A stretch of DNA of 64,000 bases from Dactylis glomerata (Eukaryota > Streptophyta > Magnoliopsida > Poales > Poaceae), in contig QXEO01001125.1 of assembly GCA_007115705.1 (NCBI GenBank), forward strand, positions 186,001 to 250,000. Reading direction: 5' to 3'. The number at the start of each line of letters is the position of its first letter. Within the stretch, counting starts at the first letter, position 1. The notes beneath the pieces were generated by a model. The model was given only the letters and a program-made list of their open reading frames with translations, was not told the DNA's origin and did no database searches. Positions 33,481 to 44,929 of this stretch are shown here, piece after piece. The position numbers and the translations under genes are program-made.

Positions 33481-33494
33481 AACTAATTCAAAAC

Positions 33495-34540
33495 CATCTT
33501 CGAGAAGCCCGCCACGGGAGATTTCCCAACCCTTTCCTCAACACAGTTAGAGGAGATGGAGTCTTTCATGGGCTTGCAGGGAAATTTTTCCGAGGCAGAG
33601 CTTTCGAAGATGCCGTAGGGCGTGAGTACCAACGACATCTTTGAGAAGCTCCACCACGGGAGATTTCCCAACCCTTTCCCCAACACAGTTAGAGGAGATG
33701 AAGTCTTTCACGGGCTTGCAGGGGAATTTTTCCGAGGCGGAGCTTCCGAAGATGCCGTAGGGCATGAGCACCAACGACATCTTCGAGAAGCTCCGCCACG
33801 GGAGATTTCCCAACCCTTTCCCCAACACAGTTAGAGGAGATGGAGTCTTTCACGGGCTTGCAGGAAAAAAAATTCCAAGGCGGAGCTTCCGAAGATGCCG
33901 TAGGGCGTGAGCACCAACGACATCTTTGAGAAGCTCCGCCACAGGAGATTTCCCAACCCTTTCCCCAACATAGTTAGAGGAGATGGAGTCTTTCACGGGC
34001 TTGCAGGGAAATTTTTCTGAGGCGGAGCTTCCGAAGATGCCATAGGGCGTGAGCACCAACGACATCTTCGAGAAGCTCCGCCACGGGAGATTTCCCAACC
34101 CTTTCCCCAACACATTTAGAGGAGATGGAGTCTTTCACGGGCTTGCAGGAAAAAAAATTCCAAGGCGGAGCTTCCGAAGATGCCGTAGGGCGTGAGCACC
34201 AACGACATCTTTGAGAAGCTCTGCCACAGGAGATTTCCCAACCCTTTCCCCAACATAGTTAGAGGAGATGGAGTCTTTCACGGGCTTGCAGGGAAATTTT
34301 TCCGAGGCGGAGCTTCCAAAGATGCCATAGGGCGTGAGCACCAACGACATCTTCGAGAAGCTCCGCCACGGGAGATTTCCCAACCCTTTCCCCAACACAG
34401 TTAGAGGAGATGGAGTCTTTCACGGGCTTGCAGGGAAATTTTTCCGAGGCGGAGCTTCCAAAGATGCCGTAGGGCGTGAGCACCAATGACATCTTCGAGA
34501 AGCTCCGCCACGGGAGATTTCCCAACCCTTTCCTCCAGCC
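33495..34540 (-). repeat. 142-bp coding-like tandem array in CACTA-A
   Basis: Seven to eight units of 141-144 bases, with starts near 33495, 33636, 33778, 33921, 34062, 34206, 34348 and 34490. On the minus strand the units translate as KGLGNLPWRSFSKMSLVLTP and GIFGSSASEKFPCKPVKDS. The unit length is not a multiple of three, so the frame shifts at each unit and the long open stretches span two units. An ATG at 34594 (MASSSTSQPRRQGEFHPHGW) leads into the first unit, and TATAAAA lies at 34611-34617. It may be a captured host exon that was amplified. It is absent from CACTA-B. Confidence 0.8.
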
Positions 34541-34729
34541 ATGGGGATGAAACTCTCCCTGCCTTCTAGGTTGGCTTGTTGAGCTGCTTGCCATGGCGTA
34601 TCGATGCTCCTTTTATAGGCACGGCGCCGCTTCTACTTTGTCTTGTTCCTCTGACAGGGGCGTCGTCCGCTACATGCTTTATCTCATCGAGTAGTGCATC
34701 CACCCATGCGTCCTTATCCTGCCGACAGC

Positions 34730-34830
34730 TTTAGTCTCGGTTGCACCCACCAGCCGGGACTAAAGGTTACACACACATCCTGGCCTAAAGGTTACCCACC
34801 AGCCGGGACTAAAGGTTGCCATACATGCAT
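34730..34830. repeat. degenerate subterminal-type repeats
   Basis: TTTAGTCTCGGTTGCACCCA, then CCAGCCGGGACTAAAGGTT, then CCAGCCGGGACTAAAGGTTG. These are further copies of the TTTAGTCCCGG unit, placed between the 142-bp array and the TNP2 3' end. Confidence 0.65.
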
Positions 34831-34927
34831 GCTCCTAAAATAAAGGTTTAGTACATTCCATACATGCATTACATAAAAGGTTTAATACATTATTACATTA
34901 TTGCACCAACATTCCTATCTATTATTT

Positions 34928-35031
34928 CTATTTTCTTCTGGGTCGTAGCCATGGAGAATCTTCATCATTCAGTAGGATGCTTGGGTCAGTTTTCACTTTG
35001 AAGGGCGGAATTTCATGAAACTTATTATATT
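34928..35031 (-). pseudogene. CACTA-A TNP2 transposase, C-terminal fragment
   Basis: Minus-strand translation ends NKFHEIPPFKVKTDPSILLN then DEDSPWLRPRRK and a TAG stop at 34928-34930. This matches the C-terminus of the CACTA-B transposase (NKFDEIPPFRVNTDPTLLLN). The Mutator-like element interrupts it just after the Tyr-Asn codons; the rest resumes at 54180. Confidence 0.85.
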
Positions 35032-35236
35032 GGGATTTCTATTTTTGTGCCCCTGGTTTGTTAGGTGTACTCAGTTTTCCCTAGCCGCTTAACTTTTCCT
35101 CAGTTTTCCCCTCGCTCTAGTTTGAAACCCCTCGCAGATGCTCGGACGGGAGGGTTGCGGTCTGGTCAGAGGCCTTAGACCGTTACCAGTGACGGCTAGG
35201 GAGCCGCGGTGGTTGTGAATGGACCGTTGCTTTTGA

Positions 35237-38200
35237 ATGGTGTTGACTGTTGACCCAATGAGACACGTCGGACTGGCGGTCTGTCACTCACCCAAAGCTT
35301 TCCCCTCCGCCCGAGACTGGAAGAGCTCACACACCGCCCCTCCGCTGCCATGCCGTCCTACCCTCCTACCTTATGGCAAGTCTGCCCCCGAGCCGCCCCC
35401 GCCCCCACCACCACCCCCGGGAGGCAGAGAGGGCTCCGCCACCACTAGATCTACCCCTATCGCGGTAGAGTTTGTACATCCGTCTGGTGTGCCAATTATG
35501 CCCCTCAACGGCGGAGAAGATTGGGAATCAGAGGGATCTAACGCATAGATTCCATCTGGGTAAGCATCATCTGCCTATGTGAATTAAGAGTAGGCAGTTT
35601 TTGAGCGCAAATCGTTGTTGCTCAACTAACTACGTTGCTTTTCGAATAGGATTGATCCAGCGTTGGCTTTTCGGCTGGTGGTTAGGCTGGATATTAGCTT
35701 TTTGCGTGATTCTGAACGCAATGTGAGCGGATTTTACATCCCAGCGGTGGTTGCAACTACCATCTCGTTGAGGGATTTAAAAGATAACATCTACGCTCAG
35801 TACCCCTGGGGCGCTCGCGATTCAGTTGATTTCCAATATTTCAACAGCACGGAGGGAAGATATGTTCCACTAATTTCCGACGAGGATCTGGGAATGCTTT
35901 TTGCTTTAAATGATTCTTGCCGTGTCGGTAAAATTCGTATCCATGTGGACAGGGTCCAGGCATCATCTGGTGTTGGGGCATCATCAGGTGGTCGGGCATC
36001 ATGTCTCTCTAGTGTTGCTGCCTCTGCTAATCATGTGCGTCGCCCCGCTCCTTGTAGGTCCATAGCAGTACCATCTGTCCCCAGTGCTAGTGGTAGCGAG
36101 ATCGTTCCTGCGGTCGATGTGGAGGACGATGCAGAGATTGAGGATCCGTCTCCTCAAGATGATGAGGATGAGTTGATGTTTCCTGAATTGGTAGATCGAT
36201 GCAATAAGCAGGCAATGGAGTATCAATACATGGAAGATATTGCACAAGGTGCCATATTTGATGACACTGATGATGAAGAGAAGGATGAGAACAATGACAG
36301 CCTTGTTTTAGCCGATTACGAAGGTGATGACTTGCCAACAATTGAGTAGAACAGGGAGGATCCTCAGCTTGCAGAAGGCACCGTATTTCAAACGATGATG
36401 GACTGCCGTAATGCAATTACTACATATTGCATTCTCACAAAGAATGATTATGAGGTTATTAAAAGTGAGCCAGGTAGGTTCACAGTTAAGTGCCCATACA
36501 AGAGGTGTAGGTGGAGGCTGCATGCATCCACAATGCTCGGAAGCACCGTGGTTTAGGTACTACGCCAACCAGTTGTGTATTTTAGATCACGGTGTAAAAT
36601 TTGTTAACTATTACTGACATCCCTTATAATTATGTTTCAGATAAAGAAGAACTCGATCGACCATACTTGTCCACCTCGAGCGGGAGCACCAGAGGAGAAA
36701 TGAAAGCTAGCGAAGACTAGGTGGTTGGCAGATGCAATCATAGATTGGCTGAGAGAAACTTCATCACTTGGTCCAACAGCACTCATAAAATTGATATCTG
36801 ATAAGTTTAATATAAACATACCTTACATGAGGATGTTCTATGCAAAGGAAATGGCTCTTGACAGGATCAATGGTCCATGGAATGAAAGCTTTCAGTTGCA
36901 TTACACTTTCAAAGCTGAAGTGGAGATGGCTAGTCCAGGCAGTGTTGTAGCGATAGACAAGCATACAGTTCCCTACAAATTGAAAAGCGGGAGGATAATG
37001 CAGAAGGAATGTTTTAGAAGGGCTTTTGTTTATTTCAAAGCTTGCTGGAAAGGTTTTCTGGACGGTTGCAGGCCTTATTTGGCCGTGGATGCAATAGCTC
37101 TTCATGGCAGGTTTAAAGGACAGCTAGTTGCTGCTACTGCAATTGATGGACACAATTGGATGTTCCCTGTTGCTTATGGAGTTTTGGAGGTTGAGTCAGA
37201 GGAAAGTTGGACTTGGTTTCTGCAGAATTTGCGCGACCTTATAGGTCATCCACCAGGACTTACTATCCACACAGACGCTTGCAAAGGTTTGGAGAGTGCA
37301 GTAGAAGCAGTATTCCCTGGAGTGGAGCATAGGGAATGTATGCGACACTTGGTACATAATTTTACAAAGAAATTCAAGGGTAAAGTTTATACTGACAACC
37401 TATGGCCAGATGCATACACATGCAGCATTAGGAAGAATCTGTTTCATTTGGAAGTGTTGTATAAACAAAAACCTGGGGTGAAGGAGTGCTTGGATGAACA
37501 TCATGGTAGGGTGTGGTCAAGAAGCCAATTCAATGAAATTTGCAAGGTAGACTATGTAACAAGTAACCTTGCGGAGAGTTTCAATGCAAAGGTCAAGTCA
37601 TTGAAAGGGCTTATGCTGTGGCAAATTTTTGATAAGATTAGGCAGATGATCATAATAAAGATCGATCTGCGTCAAAGAATTGCAGCCACAAAATATGTTG
37701 GCCATCTCATGCTCCCATCTTTGATTAAGTCTTTGCATGCCAGGGCAAAACAATTAAAGATGAAATGCATCAGAAAAGGAATGGAGGCTGAGGTAACCTA
37801 CACTGACAGTAAAAATAGGCAGTGGAGGTATCCAGTGAGTTTGGTTGATAGGACATGCCATTGTAGGTGATGGCAGATCCGTGGGATACCCTGCATACAC
37901 GCATTGTTTTTCATGAGTGTTATAGCGGGTGCAGAAGGTGAAGTTGATCAGTATGTGTCAGAGTATTTTTCTATTGCCAAATTTAGGGCTGCATATGCTA
38001 TGAATGTTCCTACCTTGTTGGGAAAAGACCAATGGATGAAAGTCGATCTAGGCTTCAAACTGTACTCTTTAGTTTTGACTAGACCGGCAGGTAGGCCGAG
38101 GAAGAATAGGATCAGAGCTAGTGCAGAGGGTGGTGCACCGATTTGACGATGTAAGTGCAAACATTGTGGAACCCCTGGACACATTGCTAGGCTTTGTAAA

Positions 38201-38734
38201 AATCCAGTTGACCCAGCTTTTGGAATGGAAGATCAGGCGGGAGCAGCAAATGCAGAGGAGAATGAAGCAGCAATTAAACATGAGGAGATTGAAGCAATAG
38301 ATCGAGAGCTGCTTGAACCGATGGATCAAGAGCTGCTTGAACCGATGGATCGAGAGCTGCTTGAACCAATGAATCAAGAGCTGCTTGAACCGATGGATCG
38401 AGAGCTGCTTGAATAGATGGATCGAGAGCTGCTTGAACCGATGGATCGAGAGCAGAGGGAACAGATGGATCGAGAGGCCGTTGGAGCAATGGATAGACAG
38501 CTGAGTGAAGCAATGGATCGAGAGCTGGGTGAACCGATGGATCAAGAGCAGATTGTAGAAGCAAGGGAAGAAAATGCATTTGAAGAAAGAGCACAAGCTT
38601 CGTATGATATGGTTGTCTCGGTCTTGGCACAACCCGAAGAGAAGAAAAAGAAGAATAAGAAAGATGGCAAAAGGAAGGTAGACACCGATAATATCCCTGG
38701 TATTGGGGATCCCTTTGTGTTGAATTCGAACTAG
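35237..38734 (+). pseudogene. MULE (MuDR-type) transposase, multiple nonsense codons
   Basis: Three exons fit in one phase: 35237-35559, 35650-36556 and 36641-38734. Order of domains: a Pro-rich start; a PB1-like region (LDISFLRDSERNVSGFYIPA, LISDEDLGMLF); an acidic segment; the MuDR DNA-binding region (DCRNAITTYCILTKNDYEV, CPYKRCRWRLHAS); and the MULE catalytic domain (LAVDAIALHGRFKGQLVAAT, TIHTDACKGLESAVEAVFPG, NLAESFNAKVKSLKG). A SWIM zinc finger (CHCR..WQIRGIPCIHA), a CCHC knuckle (CKHCGTPGHIARLC) and a tail of ELLEPMDRE repeats follow. In-frame stops lie at 35546, 36347, 36554, 36701, 37868, 38144 and 38414; no frameshift was seen. The first stop counts only if translation starts upstream of it. 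Confidence 0.85.
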
Positions 38735-39230
38735 TGTGACGTTCCCAAGTTTGTATGTTGAATAATCACAATAATGTATGTGTTATTTGCAAGTTTTCTA
38801 TGGTCATGCACCTCGAATAAGTTCATCGCTTAAGCCACATTTATCATTTTCTAAGTGACTAAACTCAAAAAATATAGTTTTGGGTTTCGTTTAACTCAAA
38901 ATAATTCAAAACATGGTGGAACCTTCCCATGGAGTCTTGTTATGTTACCTACAACCTAGAGAAATAATAATGGAAAAGGAAATATAGAGATATGAAGTTT
39001 CCCTTTCCCAAAACCACTTCCTAGTCCATGAGCTACTAGCTACGAAGATGCAAGGCTTTCTACTCAACACACCTCCCAAATACCCACTATGCTTACAAAC
39101 TTTGTCCAAATGAGTCCAAATTTATCACACTTGTGTATCTTTGAATTGCAGACAATATCACGTCGGCCAAAATGTACTATATTGTTCAAATAACACAATC
39201 TAACAATTTTTATGCCAAAAGCTTCAATTT
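38735..39230. other. MULE non-coding interior
   Basis: AT-rich sequence after the transposase gene with no frame or repeat that I can assign. Confidence 0.4.
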
Positions 39231-39249
39231 CCCTTACTCCCTTTATTAT

Positions 39250-39410
39250 TTGGGTGCCCCTGTTTTACTTAGTTTTACTCAGTTTTCCCCCTCCGGGTCC
39301 ACTTGTTTTACTCAGTCCTACTCAGTTTTGCCCTTCCGATAAACATTTCCTCACTTTTACCCCTCTTAGTTCTACTCAGTTTTCCTCACTTGTACTCACT
39401 GGCTGATCTC
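39250..39410 (+). repeat. internal Mutator-terminus-like sequence
   Basis: GGGTGCCCCTGTTTTACTTA followed by repeated TACTCAGTTTTCC motifs resembles the start of this MULE's own terminal repeat (GTGCCCCTGG, TACTCAGTTTTCCC). No reverse-complement partner is seen before the outer right end. It may be the relic terminus of an older nested copy. Confidence 0.5.
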
Positions 39411-39609
39411 TGATTGGTCGAGATGTATGTCACACAAATCTTGGTTGGTTGATAGCTCAACGTACGCTTGCACCATTGGATCATTTATGATCGGACGGCC
39501 TGTATATCTCTCTCTACCTCGATGGACGCATACGGAGAGAAGAGCAGAGCACATACCTACCAACCCTGGCATTCGCATATTCCAGTCGCATCTTCCTCTC
39601 TTACTCTGG

Positions 39610-39850
39610 CGGTCGCGGCGGCGCGGATCTGCAGCGTGTGTGCATGCGGCGGCGCGGATCTAACCGTGCGTGCGGCGGCACAGATCTAACCGTGCGTGCG
39701 GCCGCGTGGAACTGCAGCATGCGGCGGCGCGGATCTAATCGTGCGTGTGGCGGCGCGGATCTAACCGTGTGGCGGCGTGGATCTAAGAGTGCCGGTGAGG
39801 ATCTAAGAGTGCCGGTGAGCATCTAAGAGTGCCGGTGAGGATCTAACCCT
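39610..39850 (+). repeat. GC-rich short tandem repeats
   Basis: Repeated GCGGCGCGGATCTAACCGTG units change into three copies of GATCTAAGAGTGCCGGTGAG before the ORF at 39865. Confidence 0.7.
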
Positions 39851-39864
39851 CAAAAATAGTTGAA

Positions 39865-40518
39865 ATGTCTCTCTCTGTCTCACTTTTGTTTATCTTCTCA
39901 GATCTGTTGATGATGAAGAACACCAAGACGGCGGCCGTGCCGACAGTGGTCAACGATGCCAGGATCATTAAAGCCATCGCCTACAACATCGCTGCGACAG
40001 CGCAGATCCAGCCTTCAATGTCGGAGCCTACCGATGTCTCACTTCCGTTGCCCTCCTCAGATCTGTTGCTGATGGACGCCAAGACAGCGGCCATGTCGAC
40101 AGTGGTCATCGATGCCAAGACGATTGAAGCCATCGCCTACAACATCGCTGCGATGGTGCAGATCCATCCTTCAATGTTGGAGCCTGCCGATGTCTCACTT
40201 TTGTTGCCCTCCTCAGATCTGTTGCTGATGGACACCAAGACAGCGGCCGTGTCGACAGTGGTCATCAATGCCAAGACGATTGAAGCAATCGCCTACAACA
40301 TCACTGCAACGGCGCAGATCCAGCCCTCCTCAGATCCGTCGCTGATGAAGTACACCAAGACGGCGGCGGTGCCAAGAGTGGTTGCGAAGCTGCAGATCCA
40401 ACCCTCCTCCATGTCCGAGTTTGCGGATGGCGCAGATGACCACCCCTCAGCCGCCCGTCGTCCCGGCCCTTCTAGCCCATCGGTGCGCGGTCCTGTTCGA
40501 TGCCGCAAATTGGGATAA
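39865..40518 (+). CDS. 217-codon ORF with about 3.5 internal repeats, unknown
   Basis: Starts at an ATG (MSLSVSLLFIFSDLLMMKNT) and stays open to TAA. The core unit of about 52 residues is SDLLLMD-TKTAAVSTVVINAK, TIEAIAYNI-A-AQIQPSM, then EPADVSLLLPS, repeated three times plus a partial copy. The DNA between units (CCCTCCTCAGATCTGTTGCT) resembles a splice acceptor, so the repeats could be duplicated exons. The C-terminus is Pro/Arg-rich. It lies in the part of the MULE where captured host sequence is often found, just left of CACTA-B. I recognise no domain. Confidence 0.45.
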   Translation: MSLSVSLLFIFSDLLMMKNTKTAAVPTVVNDARIIKAIAYNIAATAQIQPSMSEPTDVSLPLPSSDLLLMDAKTAAMSTVVIDAKTIEAIAYNIAAMVQIHPSMLEPADVSLLLPSSDLLLMDTKTAAVSTVVINAKTIEAIAYNITATAQIQPSSDPSLMKYTKTAAVPRVVAKLQIQPSSMSEFADGADDHPSAARRPGPSSPSVRGPVRCRKLG

Positions 40519-40659
40519 AATTGTTTGAACTACTACCTCCGTCTCAAAAAAATCTTCTCCACTTTCTTGATGTGTCCCTGTACATCCGAATGTATGATTT
40601 GAATTCTATCCCAACTTGATTGGGAAGATTGATATGTATTTGATCCGAGAGGCTGGTAC

Positions 40660-40880
40660 CACTAGTGGAAAACAGGGCTTCAGTCCCGGTTCGTTTGAGG
40701 CTTCAGTCCCGGTTGCGCAACCGGGACTAACCAACCGGGACTGGAGCCCAATCTTTAGTCCCGGTTGCTATACGAACCGGGACTAAAGAGAGACCACGTG
40801 GCAGGGGCTGGGTGCTCGTGGGCGTAGGACTTTAGTCCCGGTTCGTGTTACGAACCGGGACTAAAGTGTCCACACGTGGC
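40660..40880. repeat. CACTA-B left terminus and subterminal repeats
   Basis: Terminal CACTAGTGG followed by TTCAGTCCCGGTT and TTTAGTCCCGGTT units and the foldback AGTCCCGGTTGCTATACGAA / CCGGGACTAAAG. Last unit near 40864. Confidence 0.88.
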
Positions 40881-41150
40881 AGCTTCTGCTGCTTCTTTAT
40901 TTTTCTGGATTTCAATTGTTATTTAGGGGTTTAGGGTTTAGGGTATATTTGTATTTTGCTCCATTCAATTGTTTGATTCATTTCAAACAAGTTTTCTTAT
41001 ATACTTATTCATACAGCATTACAACATAATATTTAAGCCGATACATATATATAATATATTTGGTTCACCGAGCATATACATACATACAAGTATATATACA
41101 ACTTGTTCACACACATAAGATCACGACTTGTGTTTAATTATAAACATTGT

Positions 41151-44100
41151 CTAATCGAAACCGGCATGAAATTCACCCTTTGGGTTAATGACATGTTCAA
41201 GCAAAAATCCGGCTAATTCCTCTTGAATTCCTACTACGCGTTCAGTCGGTGAGAGCCGATTCCGCTTTGCTTCGAACTACGAAGAAGAAGAAGAACAATA
41301 TGAATATGAATCATCATAACAAAATTGATGCCAATAAAATGAATTTGTCAGTATATTGTTTACTTACTGTTTGAAAATCAATTCCTTCAGCGACCTGTGC
41401 ACGAAGGTTCTCGCAAGTATAGTATGCACATAGATTAGTCCCCGAAGGCTGCCTCGCACACTTTACGAGAATAGATTTTAGTCAGTGACATATCAAGATT
41501 GATATACTTAATGGTATTTGAAACTAGAATTAAAGGGATATGTGGACCTAGCTCGTACGACTTACCTCGATCTGACGGTAAATCAGCTCAGTTTTCCATT
41601 CACCTTTAACTGTGCGTATAAACCGTTTCCAAACACTGCCGAGCAAACAAAATGAATAGATGAGTTATAGATGAACGAAAGAGACCGATATAATGCCGTA
41701 ATGATTGAAATTACCTATCCATCACATCAAGGATGCTTTGGTATTCATTAAGTGGTTTATTCATCGAGTCAAAGATTTGAACCCTTCCATAGTCAGGTTC
41801 AATCTTTAGCAAAATCCAGTGGTAACTGCGTGCAAGTTTAATTATGTAAGTTAATAAACTCATCAATTACACTTATAACATCGAGTAAGGAAAAGTAACT
41901 GTGTATAAGATAGTAACACTCACCTGATGTTGTACGGAAAGAGTATTCTAGCTCGGTATTCCTGCATAAGTAGGAACTCTAGCAAGTTATCCTCCGTCTC
42001 CTTGCGATTCCTCTGTATCATCGCTCCGTTAACTCGATTTGGATCAATGAATCCAAGTTGGAGGTCATTCCTTTTCTTAGATTCCATACTCTTCATTCTG
42101 CATAATAAACAGCGTAGTGAGGAAAATTACATGCAAAGAACGAGTTAAGCTAGAGACTTATAGAAATAATGAATCACTTACAGAACATAGGCACTGACGA
42201 GAGATTTGTCGAGCGCGTCTTGATTGAATAGCTGAAAGAATTCATCAAACTCAATATGCACCAAGTCTTGACCTAAGAAATGGTCCTTTGTGATTTGCAT
42301 AAGGAGAAAATCTTGTGTGCCCTTTGCGGCTTGCAGGTACCACTTATGCAATTTTCGCATTTGTGTTGGTAGATTCATTTCAATCTCAGGTGGGACCAGA
42401 CTCTTCCCCTTTTCATATTGCCGTGCTATAGGCGCCTTTGGGGTGATATCTTCATGTAGCAATTGAGAAAGAGTCAAACCAGCTTCTTTAGCAAAGTCGG
42501 CGGGATTGGGTTGAGCAACACTCCCACCAGCATCACTAGCAAAGACCTTTAGTGGGGAGATCGATTTTTTGGTCTGTGCTCCAAGCTGGGCAACGTCTCT
42601 TTTCCCTCTTGCAGTTGCGCTTGTCTTATTAGCTTCTTTTTTTGCATCTACCTGCTTATCCGAACAACGCTTGTAGTCATCTGGCTTACGCAATTCATAT
42701 TGCGAAGGTTGGGTAAGCATATCAAAGGCCCACTCCTTCTGTTCCAGAGTATATACCTGCTTCGGTGTAGGGGTCGGGCGTAGGGCTGCGAGCTTCCTTT
42801 TCACTTTGGCTCTGTCCTCCGCCTCAATTTCTTCAGCAGTGTTCTCGATAGGAGGAGGCGGCACCGCCTTAGCTATCTTGGCCCGTTTCTTCGGAGAGAC
42901 ATTGCTAGTGGACATAGCAGCGGACTTGCCACAACTCTGGGACTTACGAGTGGGCTGAGGCGGCGGAGGTGGCGGAGGCGGCTGACATTGAGGTGGAGAT
43001 CGATGTGGACTCGGGGTATGGTGGTAGTCGTCCCTGTCGTCGTCGGGAGGTGGTGAGTTGCGAGGACTCGGAGGAGAGGGTGGCCGCCTTGGCGCCAAGC
43101 CTGGAAACACGATGTGTTTCTTATCCCAAAGAATTATACCACCCAATACTTCTCCTAGTTTTTCCTCCTCTTCAGGTCCAGCGACGTCAAGAAGGAGGGA
43201 CTCATACCCCCTTTCAATTGCATCCACCCCGACCTTAGCATAGCCAGGTCGAATCTCACGGCCATGCCAGGTTTGTCCAGGTCCAGATGGCAACACATAG
43301 CCAACCGCCACCTTCATCGATATGTTCTTCATGGGATAATGCAGCTCACAGTCTATCTTCTTGGTGATATCATCCACGGGGTAGTGAACCATCGGTACCT
43401 CCGTGGAAGCCACGCTGCTTCTCCGCTGAGATCGGTCGCCTGATGCATGTTCTAGGTGTTGCTGATGCTGAGTTGCCCCTTGCGACATTAATTCCTCCAG
43501 TGCCTTCTGCTGCAGTAAATACAACTCTCTCAGCTCAGCCTGTTGCCTTTCTATGCTCTCTATCCGTGAGGCCTCCTCCTGCGCCTTCCGCTTCTTCGCT
43601 CTCTCTCGGCTTCTATAAGTCTGGCTCTCTTCGGCGAACCCAGACCTCCACGGAATAGCAGAACCCAGACCCCGTGTTCGTCCTGTGTGTTCTTTGTTCC
43701 CGAGGGCCTTTGTCAGCTCGTCGTTCTCTCTGTCCGGCTTGAACGTCCCCTCTTGAACCTCGGCGATTGTCTTGACAAGTGCTCCCAGGGGTTCAGCAAT
43801 TTGTTTCTTCTCTTCAACTAATTTCCCTGTTCTCTCATCATAGACAGCTCCATGGGCAAGTGCCCAATTTCTTGACCTTCTGGGCCATTGTTCTGTTTCT
43901 GGTTCGATGCCCTTTTCTCGTAGGGCGGCCTCTTGCATATCCCACTTAGGCTCGGCCCTTTTGTAGCCACCTGGACCCAACTTATGGTGATATTTCTTTT
44001 TCGCGGCATTTGCCTGATTTTTTTGACTCCTTAGCTTACCCAGCTCTGACTCCTTGTACTCCACAAATGCGTTCCAGTGGTCCCGCAGGAACTCATTGGG

Positions 44101-44888
44101 GCCAGTAAATTCTGGAGCTTCTCGATCGGCGTTGACATAGGCGTTCCATAACCTCTTCTTGTGGTTATTGAACTGTGCAGCCATCTTCTTGAGAGCCCAC
44201 TCCCTGACTTTCTCCTTCTGTTTCTCTGCTTCTTCCAGGGACTCGGTGACCGGCAGATTGAAATGTGGAATGAGGGAATCCCAAAGTCTGTCTTTCAAGA
44301 CCTTGGTGACATAATTGACTGCTGCACCCTCTTCTGGCTCTGGCTGTGCTGGCTCTCCCTTTGCCGCCTTGGGCTTATACCAATACTGAATGCTTATCGG
44401 TACCATGACCCTGACAAGACATCCACATTGAGTAGTGAACGCACTTGTGACACTCTTGGGCTCCAACGGTTCGCCTTCACTTGAGAGACGCCCAATCGTG
44501 TAATGCTGATTCGATGCCAGCCGTTTGGCCGGGCCTCGCTTCTTTCTAGAAGATTCAGAGCTCTAAAATAAGAAAACACTCGTTAATATATATACCACAT
44601 AATGCATCGTCATCTACTGATTCATGAATAGAGCTAGTCTTCATATATATATATACACCTCAGCGGACCGTTTTATTAAGTCGCGTCCAGTCCGTTGTGA
44701 GCCGTCCTCGCAATCATCATTTTCTGATTCATGCGGCTGCTCCTCCATTCCGTCACCCGACTCGTTCAAAAATTCCGAGCCGTCTCCTTCTGCACGGGTG
44801 GTACCCTCTCCTTGTGCACGGGTGCTACCCTCTCCTATAATTTTCAATATCTCTTCTTCACCTTCTCTTCCGGCGCCGAAATCCATAA
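41151..44888 (-). CDS. Ptta/En/Spm-type transposon protein fused to a Ulp1/C48-like protease (7 exons)
   Basis: Exons by GT-AG sites and phase: 44888-44659 (ATG 44886), 44562-42182, 42097-41924, 41825-41715, 41635-41566, 41460-41368, 41276-41151 (stop TAG). They give about 1060 residues with no internal stop. Order: acidic N-terminus; plant transposase-24-like region (VMVPISIQYWYKPK, LWDSLIPHFNLPVTE, KKRLWNAYVN, HKLGPGGYKRAEPKW); coiled coil (ERQQAELRELYLLQQKALEE); Pro-rich linker; then a cysteine-protease domain. In that domain YHWILLKIEPDYGRVQIFDS supplies His930 and Asp947, and RQPSGTNLCAYYTCENL supplies Gln992 and Cys999. Ulp1-type enzymes cut SUMO or related tags; the substrate here is unknown. 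The leader exon lies at 46081-46385 and a probable TATA box at 46413-46420. The same gene in CACTA-A is broken. Confidence 0.85.
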
Positions 44889-44929
44889 CTGAAATCCATA
44901 ACATAGATCAACAACATTACTCCATATTT

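Noticed and set aside
34594..34617. TATAAAA at 34611-34617 as promoter of the ATG at 34594
   Set aside because: The motif is only about 20 bases from the ATG, so a start 25-35 bases downstream would fall inside the coding frame. I report it only as a motif.
39250..39410. A second complete Mutator-like element starting here
   Set aside because: No inverted partner or target duplication was found; only one end-like sequence is present.
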